From Melioribacter sp. (lineage in GTDB: Bacteria; Bacteroidota; Ignavibacteria; Ignavibacteriales; Melioribacteraceae): 64,000 nucleotides of DNA. The stretch spans positions 39,226-103,225 of the forward strand of contig JAHEZQ010000011.1 in assembly GCA_023250955.1 (NCBI GenBank), given 5' to 3'. How positions within the stretch are numbered: position 1 is the stretch's first letter; each line of letters begins with the position of its first letter. Positions 36,303 to 46,052 of this stretch are shown here, piece by piece. The notes below the pieces were generated by a model, which made no database searches, was not told the DNA's origin, and saw only the letters and a list, made by a program, of their open reading frames with translations. The translations under genes and the position numbers were made by a program.

Positions 36303-36947
36303 ATGGAATTTCTGCAATATTTATTCAACATCTTTCTTCATTTGGATAAACATCTAAATGAAATTATCAACCAGTACGGCACATTAACCTATGCTATTTT
36401 ATTTCTTGTAATATTTGCCGAGACTGGATTTGTTTTTACTCCTTTTCTGCCGGGAGATTCTTTACTATTTGCTGCCGGAACTTTTGCAGCATTAGGATCA
36501 TTAAATGTTCATTACTTATTTTTTCTTCTTTCAATAGCCGCGATTATTGGAGATACTGTAAATTATTGGATCGGTCATTATGTTGGTCCAAAATTATTCG
36601 CAAGAAATTCCCGTTACTTGAAGAAAGAATATCTAGACCGTACTCATCAATTTTTTGAAAAATATGGAGGGAAAACAATAATTATTGCTCGGTTTGTTCC
36701 CATAGTTCGTACGTTTGCACCTTTTGTTGCTGGTGTTGGAGCTATGACATATCCTAAGTTTATTCTATTTAATATTGTTGGAGGAATACTTTGGTGTGCA
36801 TCATTTGTTTATGGAGGATTTTTCTTTGGGAATATCCAAGTTATAAAAAATAATTTTTCGTTTGTTATTATTACAATAATATTAATTTCGGTTTTGCCTG
36901 GACTCATTGAATTGATCAGGCATAGACTTAAAAGAAATAATAAGTAA
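36303..36947 (+). CDS. DedA family membrane protein
   Basis: The 214-residue protein has four to five hydrophobic helices. DedA motifs are present: FAETGFVFTPFLPGDSLLF near residue 40, GDTVNYWIGHYVG, and FVPIVRTFAPFVAGVGAMTY. DedA proteins act in polyprenyl-phosphate or lipid flipping and membrane homeostasis. It is 32 bases upstream of exbB and may be co-transcribed. Confidence 0.92.
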   Translation: MEFLQYLFNIFLHLDKHLNEIINQYGTLTYAILFLVIFAETGFVFTPFLPGDSLLFAAGTFAALGSLNVHYLFFLLSIAAIIGDTVNYWIGHYVGPKLFARNSRYLKKEYLDRTHQFFEKYGGKTIIIARFVPIVRTFAPFVAGVGAMTYPKFILFNIVGGILWCASFVYGGFFFGNIQVIKNNFSFVIITIILISVLPGLIELIRHRLKRNNK

Positions 36948-36979
36948 TTATTCATAAATATCTTTCTTTAGGAGAGGTT

Positions 36980-37633
36980 ATGTTCGATCAGTCTTTACTT
37001 GAATTATTAATGCGAGGTGGTTTTACCATTTTTATATTATTAGTTTCTTCTATTCTTTCTATAAAAGTTATCATAGAAAAATTTATCCAGTTTAATAGTT
37101 TCAAGGAGAAATATATAAACGATTTTACAGATATAATTAATGAACTTGTACAACAAAGGGATTTAACCGGTGCCTTAGCTTTATGTAAAACTTATAGTGT
37201 CTCTTCATTATTTTTTAAGTTAAGCATACCATTAGCTAACGTGTTCAAATATATATTTAACAATACTCATCTTACAAAAGAAGAACTCACTGAATCAGCA
37301 TATAACAAGCTTGATCAGGAAATTGTAAAGCTGGAAAAAGGATTAGGAATACTGGCAACATTGGGTGCCATTTCTCCATTTATAGGATTGTTTGGAACTG
37401 TAGTAGGAATTATAAAATCATTCGCAGCACTTTCTTCAGTTGATACTTCACATTATGCTCATGTAATGAGCGGTATTGCTGAAGCATTGATTGCTACGGC
37501 AGCGGGTTTATTTGTTGCAATACCGTCAGTTTTATTCTACAACTATTTTACAAAGAGGATAAAGCTTACTTTACCCTTATTTGATGAAGCTATTCAAAAC
37601 CTAATCCGTACTTTGAAAAGCTCCAAAGGATAA
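36980..37633 (+). CDS. exbB: MotA/TolQ/ExbB proton channel
   Basis: The 217-residue protein has an N-terminal helix (about 13-30) and a pair of helices at about 125-200. The family motifs LATLGAISPFIGLFGTVVGIIKSF and AEALIATAAGLFVAIPSVLFYNYF are clear. It forms the inner-membrane motor with ExbD and TonB, whose genes follow within 30 bases each. A ribosome site, AGGAGAGG, precedes it. TolQ is an alternative name, but the adjacent tonB favours ExbB. Confidence 0.88.
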   Translation: MFDQSLLELLMRGGFTIFILLVSSILSIKVIIEKFIQFNSFKEKYINDFTDIINELVQQRDLTGALALCKTYSVSSLFFKLSIPLANVFKYIFNNTHLTKEELTESAYNKLDQEIVKLEKGLGILATLGAISPFIGLFGTVVGIIKSFAALSSVDTSHYAHVMSGIAEALIATAAGLFVAIPSVLFYNYFTKRIKLTLPLFDEAIQNLIRTLKSSKG

Positions 37634-37636
37634 ACG

Positions 37637-38053
37637 ATGAGACGATATAAAATAGATGAGAAAGAATTTTCCGAAATAAACATCACGCCATTTACCGATG
37701 TTGTTCTAGTTCTATTAATAATTTTTATGATCACAAGCCCATTTCTAATAATGGGTTCATATAAAGTTAAATTGCCTCAGTCAACCAATTCAGAATCTGA
37801 TGTTAGCAAAGGTATAGAAGTTTATTTAACAGAAAATAATGAAGTTATAATCAATGGTAAGACAATTCAATTCCCTGATGTTCCATGGAATGTAAAAAAT
37901 GAGTTTGCAAGTAATGGAACCAAAGATGTAATTATAAAAGCAGATAAGAATGTAAGGCACGGATCATTTGTTAAGCTACTTGATGAATTAAAAAGTGCCG
38001 GAGCTGTAAAACTTTTGATCTCAACTACTCGAGCTGAGACAGAAACTCCCTAA
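37637..38053 (+). CDS. exbD: ExbD/TolR biopolymer transport protein
   Basis: The 138-residue protein has a short cytoplasmic N-terminus and one helix (about 20-38) with the essential Asp in INITPFTDVVLVLLIIFMI. A periplasmic domain ends near LLISTTRAE. It starts three bases after exbB and should form the proton-driven complex with it. Confidence 0.9.
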   Translation: MRRYKIDEKEFSEINITPFTDVVLVLLIIFMITSPFLIMGSYKVKLPQSTNSESDVSKGIEVYLTENNEVIINGKTIQFPDVPWNVKNEFASNGTKDVIIKADKNVRHGSFVKLLDELKSAGAVKLLISTTRAETETP

Positions 38054-38077
38054 AAGTTCAATTAATGAAATAATTAT

Positions 38078-38755
38078 ATGTATGAATTCCATTACAAATA
38101 TTTTTCTTCGATAATCTCATTTGTAATACATTCGTTGTTATTTCTATTTTTTTATTTTGTCGCAATAAATTCGCTAGAAAAATCCAGTCAGTTAATTGAA
38201 TTTAGTTTTAACTCAGGCGGTAGTGGAGATAATTCTGTAATAAATCAAAATGAGAAAGCAGAATTACCTAAACAGAAAACAGATGAATTTATTAATAATG
38301 AAAAGAAAAATTTAACTAAGGATAAATTATCATCACCAGTTAAAGAAAGTGGTACAACCGGTAAAGGCTCTGGTACCGGAGATGGAACAGGAACTGGCGA
38401 TGCTCCCGGACTCTCAATTGGTTTACCATCACCACCAAAACCCAAAGTAGAAGAGATCTATTTAGTAGCTGTTGATGAAATGCCTGAACCAATAGGCGGG
38501 ATGCAAAAAATTAATTCACAAATTGTTTATCCGGCTGAGGCAAAAAGAAATGGTATTGCTGGAACTGTTTTTGTGCTTGCCTTTGTTGATGAGAACGGCT
38601 CTGTAAGAAAAACTCTTCTAACAAAAGGTATCGGCGGTGGATGTGATGAAGCCGCACTTAGAGTAATTTCTGCTTCAAGATTTAAACCGGGAAAAGATAA
38701 AGGACGTTACGTAAAAGTCCAGATTCAAATCCCAGTTCCATTTAGACTCAATTAA
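38078..38755 (+). CDS. tonB: TonB-like energy transducer
   Basis: The 225-residue protein has an N-terminal membrane helix (about 10-30). A Lys/Gly-rich linker includes a GTGKGSGTGDGTGTG stretch near 95-115. The C-terminal TonB domain spans about 150-225 (NSQIVYPAEAKRNGIAGTV ... SRFKPGKDKG). It couples the ExbBD proton motor to outer-membrane receptors, none of which is encoded here. Its stop codon overlaps that of the convergent permease gene by 8 bases. Confidence 0.88.
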   Translation: MYEFHYKYFSSIISFVIHSLLFLFFYFVAINSLEKSSQLIEFSFNSGGSGDNSVINQNEKAELPKQKTDEFINNEKKNLTKDKLSSPVKESGTTGKGSGTGDGTGTGDAPGLSIGLPSPPKPKVEEIYLVAVDEMPEPIGGMQKINSQIVYPAEAKRNGIAGTVFVLAFVDENGSVRKTLLTKGIGGGCDEAALRVISASRFKPGKDKGRYVKVQIQIPVPFRLN

Positions 38756-40214
38756 AATTTTTCTTCTGAAAATAATTCCATCCAAAATAAACCGGTATAC
38801 CAAGTAACACAATTATTAATCCCGGCCAGGTGTAGTCTGGTTTTTCTAAAAGAAGAATTCCGGCAATTGTTGCAGCAAGTATTATATATAGAATAGGAAG
38901 AACGGGATAACCGAAAGCTTTATACGGTCGTTCAGTATCCGGTTGTTTTTTTCTTAAAATAAATACTCCAATGATTGTAAGTATATAAAATAACAGTACG
39001 GCAAAAACTACGTAATCAAGTAGCTGAGAATAAGTACCGGAAAGACAAAGTAAACTTGCCCATACCCCTTGAAAGATCAACGCTTTTGCTGGGACAGAAT
39101 TCTTGTTTAATGTTCCGGTGGATTTAAAAAACAAATTATCTTTTGCCATAGCATAGTAAACTCTTGCACCGGCAAGGATCAATCCGTTGTTGCAACCGAA
39201 TGTTGAAACCATAATTAAGAGTGCCATAATAATTGCGGCAGGTTCACCAAAAAATAAATTTGCAGCTGCAGTTCCAACACGGTCTTCAGCAGCGAACTGA
39301 ATTCCTGAACTCATAACATCAGTCCCATTAATATTTCCCACTAATGGTAGAACACAAAGGTAAGCAACATTCGCTAATACGTAGAGAACTGTAACAACCA
39401 ATGTTCCTAAAAACAAACTTCTTGGAATATTTTTTTTAGGATCTTTTATTTCTCCTGCTGTGAAAGTAATATTTTCCCATGCAACACTAGAGAATAACGA
39501 ACCAACCATAGAAACTGCAATTGCAATAACGATTGAAAAACCTGTAAGAGATTCCACCCAATCAACTTTTCCGTTTGATATATGAAGCCATTTAGCTTCC
39601 CACATATTTGAAAAATTTGCACTTATGGCTTGAGCATTGGACCCAATAAATAATCCAAGTAATATTAATCCAAAGAGCGCAAGAGTTTTAGCAATCGTAA
39701 AAATATCTTGTACAAATTTTGCTTCTCGAAGTCCGCGGATATTTATGTAGGTAAGCAGAATTACTGAACAGATTGCAAGAATTTGTCCTGCAGAGATATT
39801 TAATCCTAATAGAGAGAAAAGAATATTTTTTGTACCGAGCGAAGGAATAATTACGGCAGTGAATTTTGAGAATGCAACAGCAACGGCTGCAATCGTTCCG
39901 GTTTGGATTACAAGAAATAAAGTCCAACCGTACAAAAAACCAACAAGCGGATTATAAGCTTCGCGGAGATAAACGTATTTACCGCCGGCTTTGGGCATCA
40001 TAGCGGCAAGTTCTCCATAGCTTAATGCGCCGATTAGCGTAATCACTCCAGTAATAAGCCAAACCAATAATAAAATTCCGCTCGAACCGACAGTTCTTGA
40101 GATATCAGCGCTGACAATAAAAATTCCGGAACCAATCATCGAACCAATAACGATCATTGTGGAATCGAATAAACCAAGTTCTCTTTTAAAACCGTTTGTA
40201 GTTTCAGTGCTCAT
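38748..40214 (-). CDS. APC family amino acid permease
   Basis: The 488-residue inner-membrane protein has about 12 helices. The first reads LFDSTMIVIGSMIGSGIFIVSADI, the GSGIF glycine loop of the amino acid-polyamine-organocation family. GGKYVYLREAY and the SVAWENITFTAGEIKDPKKNIPRSL loop are also typical. It resembles YfnA/YkfD-like permeases. Substrate is not predictable from sequence. Confidence 0.88.
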   Translation of the reverse strand: MSTETTNGFKRELGLFDSTMIVIGSMIGSGIFIVSADISRTVGSSGILLLVWLITGVITLIGALSYGELAAMMPKAGGKYVYLREAYNPLVGFLYGWTLFLVIQTGTIAAVAVAFSKFTAVIIPSLGTKNILFSLLGLNISAGQILAICSVILLTYINIRGLREAKFVQDIFTIAKTLALFGLILLGLFIGSNAQAISANFSNMWEAKWLHISNGKVDWVESLTGFSIVIAIAVSMVGSLFSSVAWENITFTAGEIKDPKKNIPRSLFLGTLVVTVLYVLANVAYLCVLPLVGNINGTDVMSSGIQFAAEDRVGTAAANLFFGEPAAIIMALLIMVSTFGCNNGLILAGARVYYAMAKDNLFFKSTGTLNKNSVPAKALIFQGVWASLLCLSGTYSQLLDYVVFAVLLFYILTIIGVFILRKKQPDTERPYKAFGYPVLPILYIILAATIAGILLLEKPDYTWPGLIIVLLGIPVYFGWNYFQKKNFN

Positions 40215-40278
40215 TAATCCACCTTCAATTTTAAATTGAATTTAACTTTTCATTTGCTCATGAGCTACAAAATAATTA

Positions 40279-42186
40279 CTAGAATTTTTTAACTTCAACA
40301 TACCAATCGCTTGATTGTTCAAGAGATTGGTTTATTCTTTTCACAAGTTTGTGTGGATCATCCAGACTTCCCTCTTGCAAAAGTGCCGATTCAAAAAGCT
40401 GCTCGGTTGCATTTCGAATGAAATCATCATTCGGATCAACTTTGAAAATTTTTAGAAGGTTACGTACTAATTTATGATCTGGATTGACTTCAAATATTTT
40501 TTTTTGCTCACCCATTTCTTTGTTAGCCATTTTCAAAATCTTCTGCATCGAAGCAGATAACCCTTCATCCTTAGATACAACACAAGAAGCACTATCAACT
40601 AATCTGTTGGATTTTATTACGTCTTCAACTCTATCAGCTAAAATACTTTTCATTTTAGAAAGAAGACTGTAAAAATGTTTTTCATCATCTTTATTTAGAT
40701 CATCTAATTCACTTTTTTTCTCTTCAACATTTTTTAAGTCGCTTAATTTCTTCCAATCAACTTGATCTGCAGATTTGAAATCAAATTCTTTGTATTTGCG
40801 AATTGCTTGAATAACAAACTCGTCAACCGGATCGAGTAAGAATAAAACTTCCAAACCTTTACTTTTAAATATTTCCATGTGTGGATCAAGAACAATTGCT
40901 TCCCGATTAACTCCGGTTATGTAATAAATTTCCTTCTGCCCTTCTTTCATACGTGATGAATAATCTACTAAAGAAATAAGTTCGTCTTTATCTTTACATG
41001 TTGAAGAATTAAATCTCAATAGTTCAATATATTTATCATGATTAGTAAAATCCTGGTAACCTAGTTTGAATATTTTCCCATGCTCTTTCCAAAATTCCGT
41101 ATAACCAGATATATCATTTTTTGTTTTATCGGATAGATAACTCAAAACTGCTGTAGTTACACTTGATGCAATTTTTGAGAAGACAATATTTTCTTGTAAT
41201 GTCTCGCGGGAAATATTCAGCGGAAGATCTTCTGAATCTACTACACCATTAACAAAACTCATATACTCCGGAAGCAGATCTTTATTCTTATGCTGAATTA
41301 ATACTCTTCGCACGTATAAATCTAAACCATAATTCTCGCGGTCATGCCAGAAAAATTCATTACTCTTTTTCGGAATAAACAAAAGTGCATTGAATTGGAT
41401 TGGTGCATCAACAGATTTATGAATAATATCCATCGGCGGATCATTATCATACGAAAGGAATTTGTAGAATTCATCATATTGTTCTTTCTTGATAGAACTT
41501 TTCGGTTCACGCCAAAGCGCGGATACACTATTGATCTTTTCAGCACCGAGTAGGATTGGATAAGAAATAAAGTTGGAATGTTTTTTAATAATATTTTCGA
41601 GCTGCCATTTTTGTGCGTATTCTACCGAATCATCTTTTAGATGAATAACAATTTCCGTCCCGCGTAAATGTTTGCCATCAAGCTCTTCAATTTCATAGTC
41701 TCCTAACCCATCAGATTTCCATTTGATAGCCGGTTCATCTATGCGGAAAGATTTTGTTTTTATTTCAATTTCTTTAGCTACCATAAAGACAGAATAAAAT
41801 CCGACTCCAAATTTTCCGATAATATTACCAGCATCGGTTTTTGTTTCAGCAATCTTTTTTACAAACTCTTCAGTACCGGATTTTGCTATTGTGCCGATAT
41901 TACTTATCAATTCATCGCGTGTCATTCCTATTCCGGTATCAATAACTTTGAGAATTTTATTCTTCTCATCAAATTCAATTTTAATTTCTAACGGTAAGTC
42001 TTTATCGGCAATTTCTGTCCCGCAGTTTGATTCGAAGCGAAATTTATCTAATGCATCTGAAGCATTCGAAATTACTTCTCTAAGAAATATTTCTCTACTA
42101 GTGTAAAGCGAGTGAACAAGGATATCAAGAAGTTTTTTTACTTCAGCTTTGAATTCATATTTTTTTGCAGTTTGACTCCCGCTCAT
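40279..42186 (-). CDS. htpG: Chaperone protein HtpG (Hsp90)
   Basis: I take the ATG at 42184-42186 with GGAGGAAAG just upstream, giving 635 residues (MSGSQTAKKYEFKAEVKKLL). The frame extends to 42234 but the extra residues are not Hsp90-like. The GHKL ATPase domain shows SLYTSREIFLREVISNASDA, DTGIGMTRDELI and FGVGFYSVFMVA. The middle domain contains LYVRRVLI and a C-terminal dimerisation region follows. Length matches E. coli HtpG. A good Bacteroidota-type promoter lies 86 bases upstream. Confidence 0.97.
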   Translation of the reverse strand: MSGSQTAKKYEFKAEVKKLLDILVHSLYTSREIFLREVISNASDALDKFRFESNCGTEIADKDLPLEIKIEFDEKNKILKVIDTGIGMTRDELISNIGTIAKSGTEEFVKKIAETKTDAGNIIGKFGVGFYSVFMVAKEIEIKTKSFRIDEPAIKWKSDGLGDYEIEELDGKHLRGTEIVIHLKDDSVEYAQKWQLENIIKKHSNFISYPILLGAEKINSVSALWREPKSSIKKEQYDEFYKFLSYDNDPPMDIIHKSVDAPIQFNALLFIPKKSNEFFWHDRENYGLDLYVRRVLIQHKNKDLLPEYMSFVNGVVDSEDLPLNISRETLQENIVFSKIASSVTTAVLSYLSDKTKNDISGYTEFWKEHGKIFKLGYQDFTNHDKYIELLRFNSSTCKDKDELISLVDYSSRMKEGQKEIYYITGVNREAIVLDPHMEIFKSKGLEVLFLLDPVDEFVIQAIRKYKEFDFKSADQVDWKKLSDLKNVEEKKSELDDLNKDDEKHFYSLLSKMKSILADRVEDVIKSNRLVDSASCVVSKDEGLSASMQKILKMANKEMGEQKKIFEVNPDHKLVRNLLKIFKVDPNDDFIRNATEQLFESALLQEGSLDDPHKLVKRINQSLEQSSDWYVEVKKF

Positions 42187-42271
42187 TCTTTCCTCCATGA
42201 TACTAAATGAATTACTAAGAAATGATGAGGCCATTATTAATTACTTTTAAGTCGCCTCATTTAATTCGATG

Positions 42272-42302
42272 CAAAAATAAGAAGAGAAGAAATTTTCATC
42301 AA
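42272..42302 (-). promoter_or_regulatory. Bacteroidota-type promoter for htpG
   Basis: On the minus strand TTG (42300-42302) and TATTTTTG (42272-42279) are separated by exactly 20 bases, matching the -33/-7 layout of the Bacteroidota primary sigma factor. The -7 box ends 86 bases before the htpG start. The same geometry occurs before nuoA. Confidence 0.5.
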
Positions 42303-42326
42303 CTTGTATAATTAATTTGTAATCAA

Positions 42327-42491
42327 TTATTCTTTATCTGATTTCTCTTCATCTTCTCCTTTTAATGCTTTTTTGAATGATCGAATACCCTGTCCTAATC
42401 CTTTTGCTAATTCAGGAATTTTCTTTCCTCCGAATAATAGGAGAAGAATCAAAACGATAATCAATATTTCCCAAAAGCCGAAATTTTCCAT
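42327..42491 (-). CDS. tatA: Twin-arginine translocase subunit TatA (54 residues)
   Basis: A short gene reads [20 protein letters not shown] and continues [23 protein letters not shown] with an acidic/Lys tail ending SDKE. This is the full TatA/E plan: one membrane helix, an FGxxKIPEL hinge and an amphipathic helix. AAAGG precedes the ATG at a normal distance. TatA oligomers form the translocation pore with TatC, which is not encoded in this window. A client with a Tat signal, the dipeptide epimerase, is encoded at 11773. Confidence 0.92.
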   Translation of the reverse strand: MENFGFWEILIIVLILLLLFGGKKIPELAKGLGQGIRSFKKALKGEDEEKSDKE

Positions 42492-42572
42492 ATTACAACC
42501 TTTTTATTTATATGATAAGAAAATATACACAATTACAATGTTTACAAAATCGTTTTTCATAAAAGTTTCTTA

Positions 42573-44558
42573 TTAATTTAGATTCGGTAAAGCGTCAGGT
42601 GAATACTTTTTGATTTGTGACATCATATTTATCGCTTCTTTTATCTTGCCGATTTTGATATAAATGTTTTTTAGGTAAACACGAGCAATTGAATTTGTAC
42701 TATCAAGTTCAGCAGCTTTTATAAGATATTGTTCTGCTTCAGGTATTAATCCAGCGTGATAGAATGTCATTCCTTTTATCGTGAGTGCGTCTGAACTTCT
42801 TGATGGACAAAATTGAATGATTGAATCGCAATCTTGTAATATCATTTGTAAATTATTTTTATTCCCGCTCAAGATCATATTCAATAAATCATTATTGGCG
42901 TTTATATAATATTTAATAAATCTAACATCACATAATTCAGTTTCAACCGGAGTTTCCCTGCGGGTAAAAATAGGTAAGAATTGATGTAGTTCATCAGAAT
43001 AAAATAATTGTATATAATAATTTTTTTGAAATTCATTCTGAACAAAAACGCCACATTCGGCAAATGCGCTTGGTTTAGCTCCGGCCGGAAAAATAATGTA
43101 ATCCGGTTTTTGTGAAAGTACATAATCAGAATTATAATGTCGCTCTTTCCACAACACCGGAAGTTCATCGTTAATTCCAGAAACCTCTTTCGGGTTATGT
43201 GCAGTATATTCGTCTGTTAGCCCAACAAGATCAATTACTTTTGCATCAGAGAAATATGAAAATGAGCCAATGGTTGATAATGCAACAGAAATTTCCCTTC
43301 CTTTATGTTCATTTTTCTCTTTTACCCATTCTGCATAGATTTTCATTTTCTTGACTAAACCGGCTTCATAAGAACGTTTATTCATCATCTCATTTTTTTG
43401 TTTACCGTAATTCAAATAACCAAGCAGCGATAATAGAATAAATAGCAATATGAGCACTGGATTTAAAATAATTTTATTTCGTGAAAAGATTTTACCGATG
43501 AATTCAACTGTAGCTTTAACAAACAGAATCATAATTAACGGCATTATAGGGAGGAAGAAACGGTAGATTGGAAGAACATCTCCGCCGATTAAAATTACAA
43601 TTGCAATCCATAATATTGAAACCCCAAATAGCAAAGTGATTTTTCTAAAATGAATTTTATTTATAAATAGAATTATCGGCAATATTAGAACAAAACCGTA
43701 CAACAAATATGAACTAGCAAAATCAAAAAAGTAATTTATTCCGCGTTGTATGAATTGAAAAGTGAATTCTGTTTTCGCATAAAATGTATTTGGCAAAGGA
43801 TAACCATAATAAAACAGTCGGAAGATAACGTAAGCAGTTAATGGAATAAGATAAAATAAAATTTCCTTACGGGTGATCTTATCAAATATTGTTGATATGG
43901 ACTTATTCCCTTTCTGTTTTTCCATATCAAAATAATTATATAAAATTTTATGAGATATAATCAGAATAAAAAATATTAGTCCCTCGGGACGTAAAAGCGA
44001 ATTCAGCACAGAGACAATAACAAAAGCAACGTTTGGTTTGCTGTTATCTCCGCTTAGATAGAATATAATAGATAGTAAAATGAGAGAAACGAATAGAGTG
44101 GTTTCCATAGCACTCACACCCCAATAAACCAGCGGAGTGAAAAAAGCTAAAAGAAAAACCGGCAAGAGATTTTGTAATTCATGAATAATTCTTTCTAATG
44201 GCGAATCATTTTCGCTTTCTCGATTTATCATTTTAGAAAGAGCATATGTAAGGATTAAGAGAGTAATACTGAATGTAATTGATAACAACTGAGCTGCCTT
44301 TTCAAGATCAAGAGCAAAATTAAAATTATGATTAAGCAATTCTACCCCGCTTAAAATCATTATCCACAAAAAATTTGTGTATCCTTCTACCCGTTCACCT
44401 TCATTGAATACTAAGCCCTTCCCATCTAAGAAATTTTTAGCATAACGCAATGATGTGTAAGCGTCATCCTGAATAAATCTTACATCAAGCATGTTAGAGA
44501 CAAAGAGAGCAATAATTATTGCAAGCAATCCGTATGCAAAAATTTGTATGGATTTCAT
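42573..44558 (-). CDS. GT-C fold membrane glycosyltransferase with C-terminal TPR
   Basis: The 661-residue protein has an N-terminal helix, then FIQDDAYTSLRYAKNFLDG (the DD motif of GT-C glycosyltransferases on the first outer loop) and ERVEGYTNFLW. About ten more helices extend to about residue 385. A periplasmic domain follows. Residues about 570-655 contain two or three TPR-like helical pairs (YHAGLIPEAEQYLIKAAEL). The motif set resembles polyprenyl-phosphate sugar transferases of the AftB/ArnT kind. Acceptor and sugar are unknown. Confidence 0.75.
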   Translation of the reverse strand: MKSIQIFAYGLLAIIIALFVSNMLDVRFIQDDAYTSLRYAKNFLDGKGLVFNEGERVEGYTNFLWIMILSGVELLNHNFNFALDLEKAAQLLSITFSITLLILTYALSKMINRESENDSPLERIIHELQNLLPVFLLAFFTPLVYWGVSAMETTLFVSLILLSIIFYLSGDNSKPNVAFVIVSVLNSLLRPEGLIFFILIISHKILYNYFDMEKQKGNKSISTIFDKITRKEILFYLIPLTAYVIFRLFYYGYPLPNTFYAKTEFTFQFIQRGINYFFDFASSYLLYGFVLILPIILFINKIHFRKITLLFGVSILWIAIVILIGGDVLPIYRFFLPIMPLIMILFVKATVEFIGKIFSRNKIILNPVLILLFILLSLLGYLNYGKQKNEMMNKRSYEAGLVKKMKIYAEWVKEKNEHKGREISVALSTIGSFSYFSDAKVIDLVGLTDEYTAHNPKEVSGINDELPVLWKERHYNSDYVLSQKPDYIIFPAGAKPSAFAECGVFVQNEFQKNYYIQLFYSDELHQFLPIFTRRETPVETELCDVRFIKYYINANNDLLNMILSGNKNNLQMILQDCDSIIQFCPSRSSDALTIKGMTFYHAGLIPEAEQYLIKAAELDSTNSIARVYLKNIYIKIGKIKEAINMMSQIKKYSPDALPNLN

Positions 44559-44636
44559 TTATATATTAGTAATGAGTTGTGGTTACAATTTACTAATTTT
44601 CGTTTAGAATTATTTAACCCAACAAAAACATAAAAA

Positions 44637-45980
44637 ATGAATTTTAAAACGCATATAAAAGAGACTGTCAAACTTGCAATACCAATTTCTTTAGGCCAAT
44701 TGGGACATGTAATGATGGGTGTAGTTGACAGTTTGATGGTTGGTAAAGTCGGTTATACTTCACTTGCCGCGGCGTCACTAGTGAATGGATTATTTTTTCT
44801 AGTCATAGTTGTTGGTATTGGGATGACATATGCATCGACCCCACTAATCGCAATAGCTAAAGGTTCCAATAACCAAAGTGATTGCGGAAAGATTTTAAAT
44901 CATTCATTACTTGTTAATGTGATATTTTCTGTGGTATTAATGCTGGGTACTTTTTCATTATCATTTCTAATACCGCATTTGAATCAGCAAAAAGAAGTTG
45001 TGAGAGAAGCGATTCCATACTTACAAATTTTAACTCTTTCTGTAATCCCATTTATGGTTTTTCAATGTTATAGACAATTTTTAGAAGGATTATCAATTCC
45101 TAATCCGCCCATGATAATTGCAGTTGCTGCAAATCTTTTAAATGCATTTCTAAACTGGATTTTTATTTATGGAAAATTTGGTTTCCCGGCAATGGGTCTT
45201 TTCGGTGCAGGGATTGCAACAACTTCAACTCGCTGGGTAATGGCTGCTGTGCTTATGACCTTCACTTTAAAATATGTACGGGTAAAAATTTATGAACCGA
45301 AATTTAGAATTAAACCGGTTGATAAAAACCTAGTACGAAAACTTATAGGTATCGGACTTCCTAGTGGTTTTCAATACTTATTGGAAGTCGGAGCTTTTTC
45401 ATTCGGTGCAATAATGATAGGGTGGATTGGTGCCAAACAGCTAGCCGCTCATCAAATTGCAATTAGCTTAGCTTCTGCTACTTATATGATTATTTTAGGA
45501 ATCGCATCTGCAGGTACTATCCGCGTAGGAGATGCAGTTGGGAAAAAGAGTACAACTCAAATTCGTTTGGCTGGATTCAGTGCATTGGGATTAGCTTCAG
45601 CAGTAATGTTAACATTTGCTGCAATCTTTTTTCTATTTAGAAATATTCTTCCAACATTTTATAATAGTAATCAAGATGTTATTGAAATTGCAAGTGTACT
45701 CTTAATAATAGCAGGATTATTCCAACTCTTTGACGGATTACAAGCTACCGGGATTGGAATTTTAAGAGGCTTAACTGATGTAAAGATTCCACTATTAATA
45801 TCAATCTTGTCTTATTGGATTGTTGCAATACCCATATCGTATCTACTTGGTTTTGTTTTCAAATTTGGTGCAGCAGGAGTTTGGATCGGCTTACTTTTAG
45901 GATTAGCCTCATTGGGTATTACATTGCTTTTCAGATTTAATATTAAAAGTAAAAAAATATTTCTGTTTGAAACCGACTAA
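44637..45980 (+). CDS. MATE family multidrug efflux transporter
   Basis: The 447-residue membrane protein has 12 helices in two repeats. N-terminal MATE motifs are LAIPISLGQLGHVMMGVVDSLMVG and the ASLVNGLFF region. The second half starts at IGLPSGFQYLLEVGAFSFGAIMIGWIG. It exports cationic or drug-like compounds using ion gradients. NorM-like, cargo unknown. It is divergent from the glycosyltransferase gene. Confidence 0.92.
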   Translation: MNFKTHIKETVKLAIPISLGQLGHVMMGVVDSLMVGKVGYTSLAAASLVNGLFFLVIVVGIGMTYASTPLIAIAKGSNNQSDCGKILNHSLLVNVIFSVVLMLGTFSLSFLIPHLNQQKEVVREAIPYLQILTLSVIPFMVFQCYRQFLEGLSIPNPPMIIAVAANLLNAFLNWIFIYGKFGFPAMGLFGAGIATTSTRWVMAAVLMTFTLKYVRVKIYEPKFRIKPVDKNLVRKLIGIGLPSGFQYLLEVGAFSFGAIMIGWIGAKQLAAHQIAISLASATYMIILGIASAGTIRVGDAVGKKSTTQIRLAGFSALGLASAVMLTFAAIFFLFRNILPTFYNSNQDVIEIASVLLIIAGLFQLFDGLQATGIGILRGLTDVKIPLLISILSYWIVAIPISYLLGFVFKFGAAGVWIGLLLGLASLGITLLFRFNIKSKKIFLFETD

Positions 45981-46006
45981 ACCCTATTTAATAGTTAAAT
46001 AATATT

Positions 46007-46014
46007 TATTTTTG
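46007..46014 (+). promoter_or_regulatory. Possible -7 box upstream of the EamA gene
   Basis: TATTTTTG matches TAnnTTTG and lies 38 bases before the start codon at 46053. No convincing TTG is seen 20 bases further upstream, so support is partial. Confidence 0.25.
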
Positions 46015-46052
46015 TCCACACTTTATAATCTAATTTACAGAAAGAAGGATGA

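Noticed and set aside
42187..42234. Longer N-terminus of HtpG
   Set aside because: The 16 extra residues are not part of Hsp90, and GGAGGAAAG sits right before the ATG at 42186.
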